The notes beneath the pieces are model-generated. The model did not search any database, had not been told where the DNA came from, and saw only the letters and a list, made by a program, of their open reading frames with translations. From Prado023 sp963706885 (GTDB taxonomy: Bacteria > Actinomycetota > Actinomycetes > S36-B12 > CAIYMF01), in NCBI GenBank assembly GCA_963706885.1, contig CAVPNX010000008.1, positions 159,049 through 223,048 of the forward strand: a DNA stretch of 64,000 nucleotides, read 5' to 3'. The translations under genes were made by a program, and so were the position numbers. Positions 63,912-64,000 of this stretch are shown here, in pieces; position 1 is the stretch's first letter, and each line of letters starts with the position of its first letter.

Positions 63912-64000
63912 CGTGGGCCCATCCAATCGACGGCGAACCGGGCGGCGCAGGCTCTTCCGGTCACTGAGGGAGTCTCCCTGATGTCCGGGAGATCCTGACC

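Overview
The window is about 70% G+C, with very strong G/C preference at third codon positions in most genes. It carries a typical actinomycete housekeeping block (ppa, dacB, metallopeptidase, tilS, hpt, ftsH, folE-P-B-K, DUF3180), a HelR-type helicase, and mycobacterial-type galactofuran genes (glf, glfT1-like, glfT2-like, Wzm/Wzt). This points to a chromosomal segment of an actinomycete (Actinomycetota); I cannot place it to genus. At least ten genes, including essential ones (ftsH, tilS, folB, holB), are broken by single-base frameshifts, several of them in short G/C runs. That looks like an unpolished long-read or metagenome assembly rather than biology, so broken genes are annotated across the frameshift.

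Layout. 1-16.5 kb: a mostly minus-strand block with a DUF2520 dehydrogenase-like gene (cut by the window edge), two PH-domain membrane proteins, a solitary NuoD-like gene (plus strand), the folate operon with ftsH at its head, then hpt, tilS, a zinc peptidase and dacB. A 1.7 kb gap to ppa holds two decayed serine-hydrolase remnants in opposite orientations. 16.5-34.1 kb: a PAS-GGDEF-EAL regulator behind a possible FliA-type promoter, DUF2461, HelR, an AI-2E-family permease, 3-methyladenine glycosylase, a fasciclin lipoprotein, PPK2, a cytochrome P450, a secreted subtilase, an acyl-CoA ligase, an SGNH lipoprotein and two methyltransferases.

34.2-38.0 kb is an insertion-sequence graveyard beside a tRNA-Thr(CGT). 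Pieces of IS481, IS21, IS3, IS30 and a second IS3 element surround one complete IS256-family element whose ends and 8-bp target duplication can be read.

38.2-59.9 kb is a surface-glycan locus. It combines dTDP-rhamnose genes (rmlC, rmlB, rmlA, and a collapsed rmlD), a galactofuran synthesis and export set (wzm, wzt, glfT2-like, glf, GT4, glfT1-like), and a CDP-3,6-dideoxyhexose pathway: rfbF, rfbG and rfbH, the last with the complete E1 dehydrase iron-sulfur motif and the His220 substitution. Two further genes, a thiamine-diphosphate enzyme and an extended SDR reductase, match in type and order the extra steps that make yersiniose-type branched-chain sugars. The reductase, a GtrB-like glycosyltransferase and rfbF sit in the same minus-strand operon as the galactan exporter. 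The locus may therefore build a galactan-type polymer decorated with a two-carbon-branched dideoxysugar, which is the most interesting proposal here.

60-64 kb: a TAP-like lipoprotein hydrolase, an unknown membrane protein, and holB (DNA polymerase III delta').
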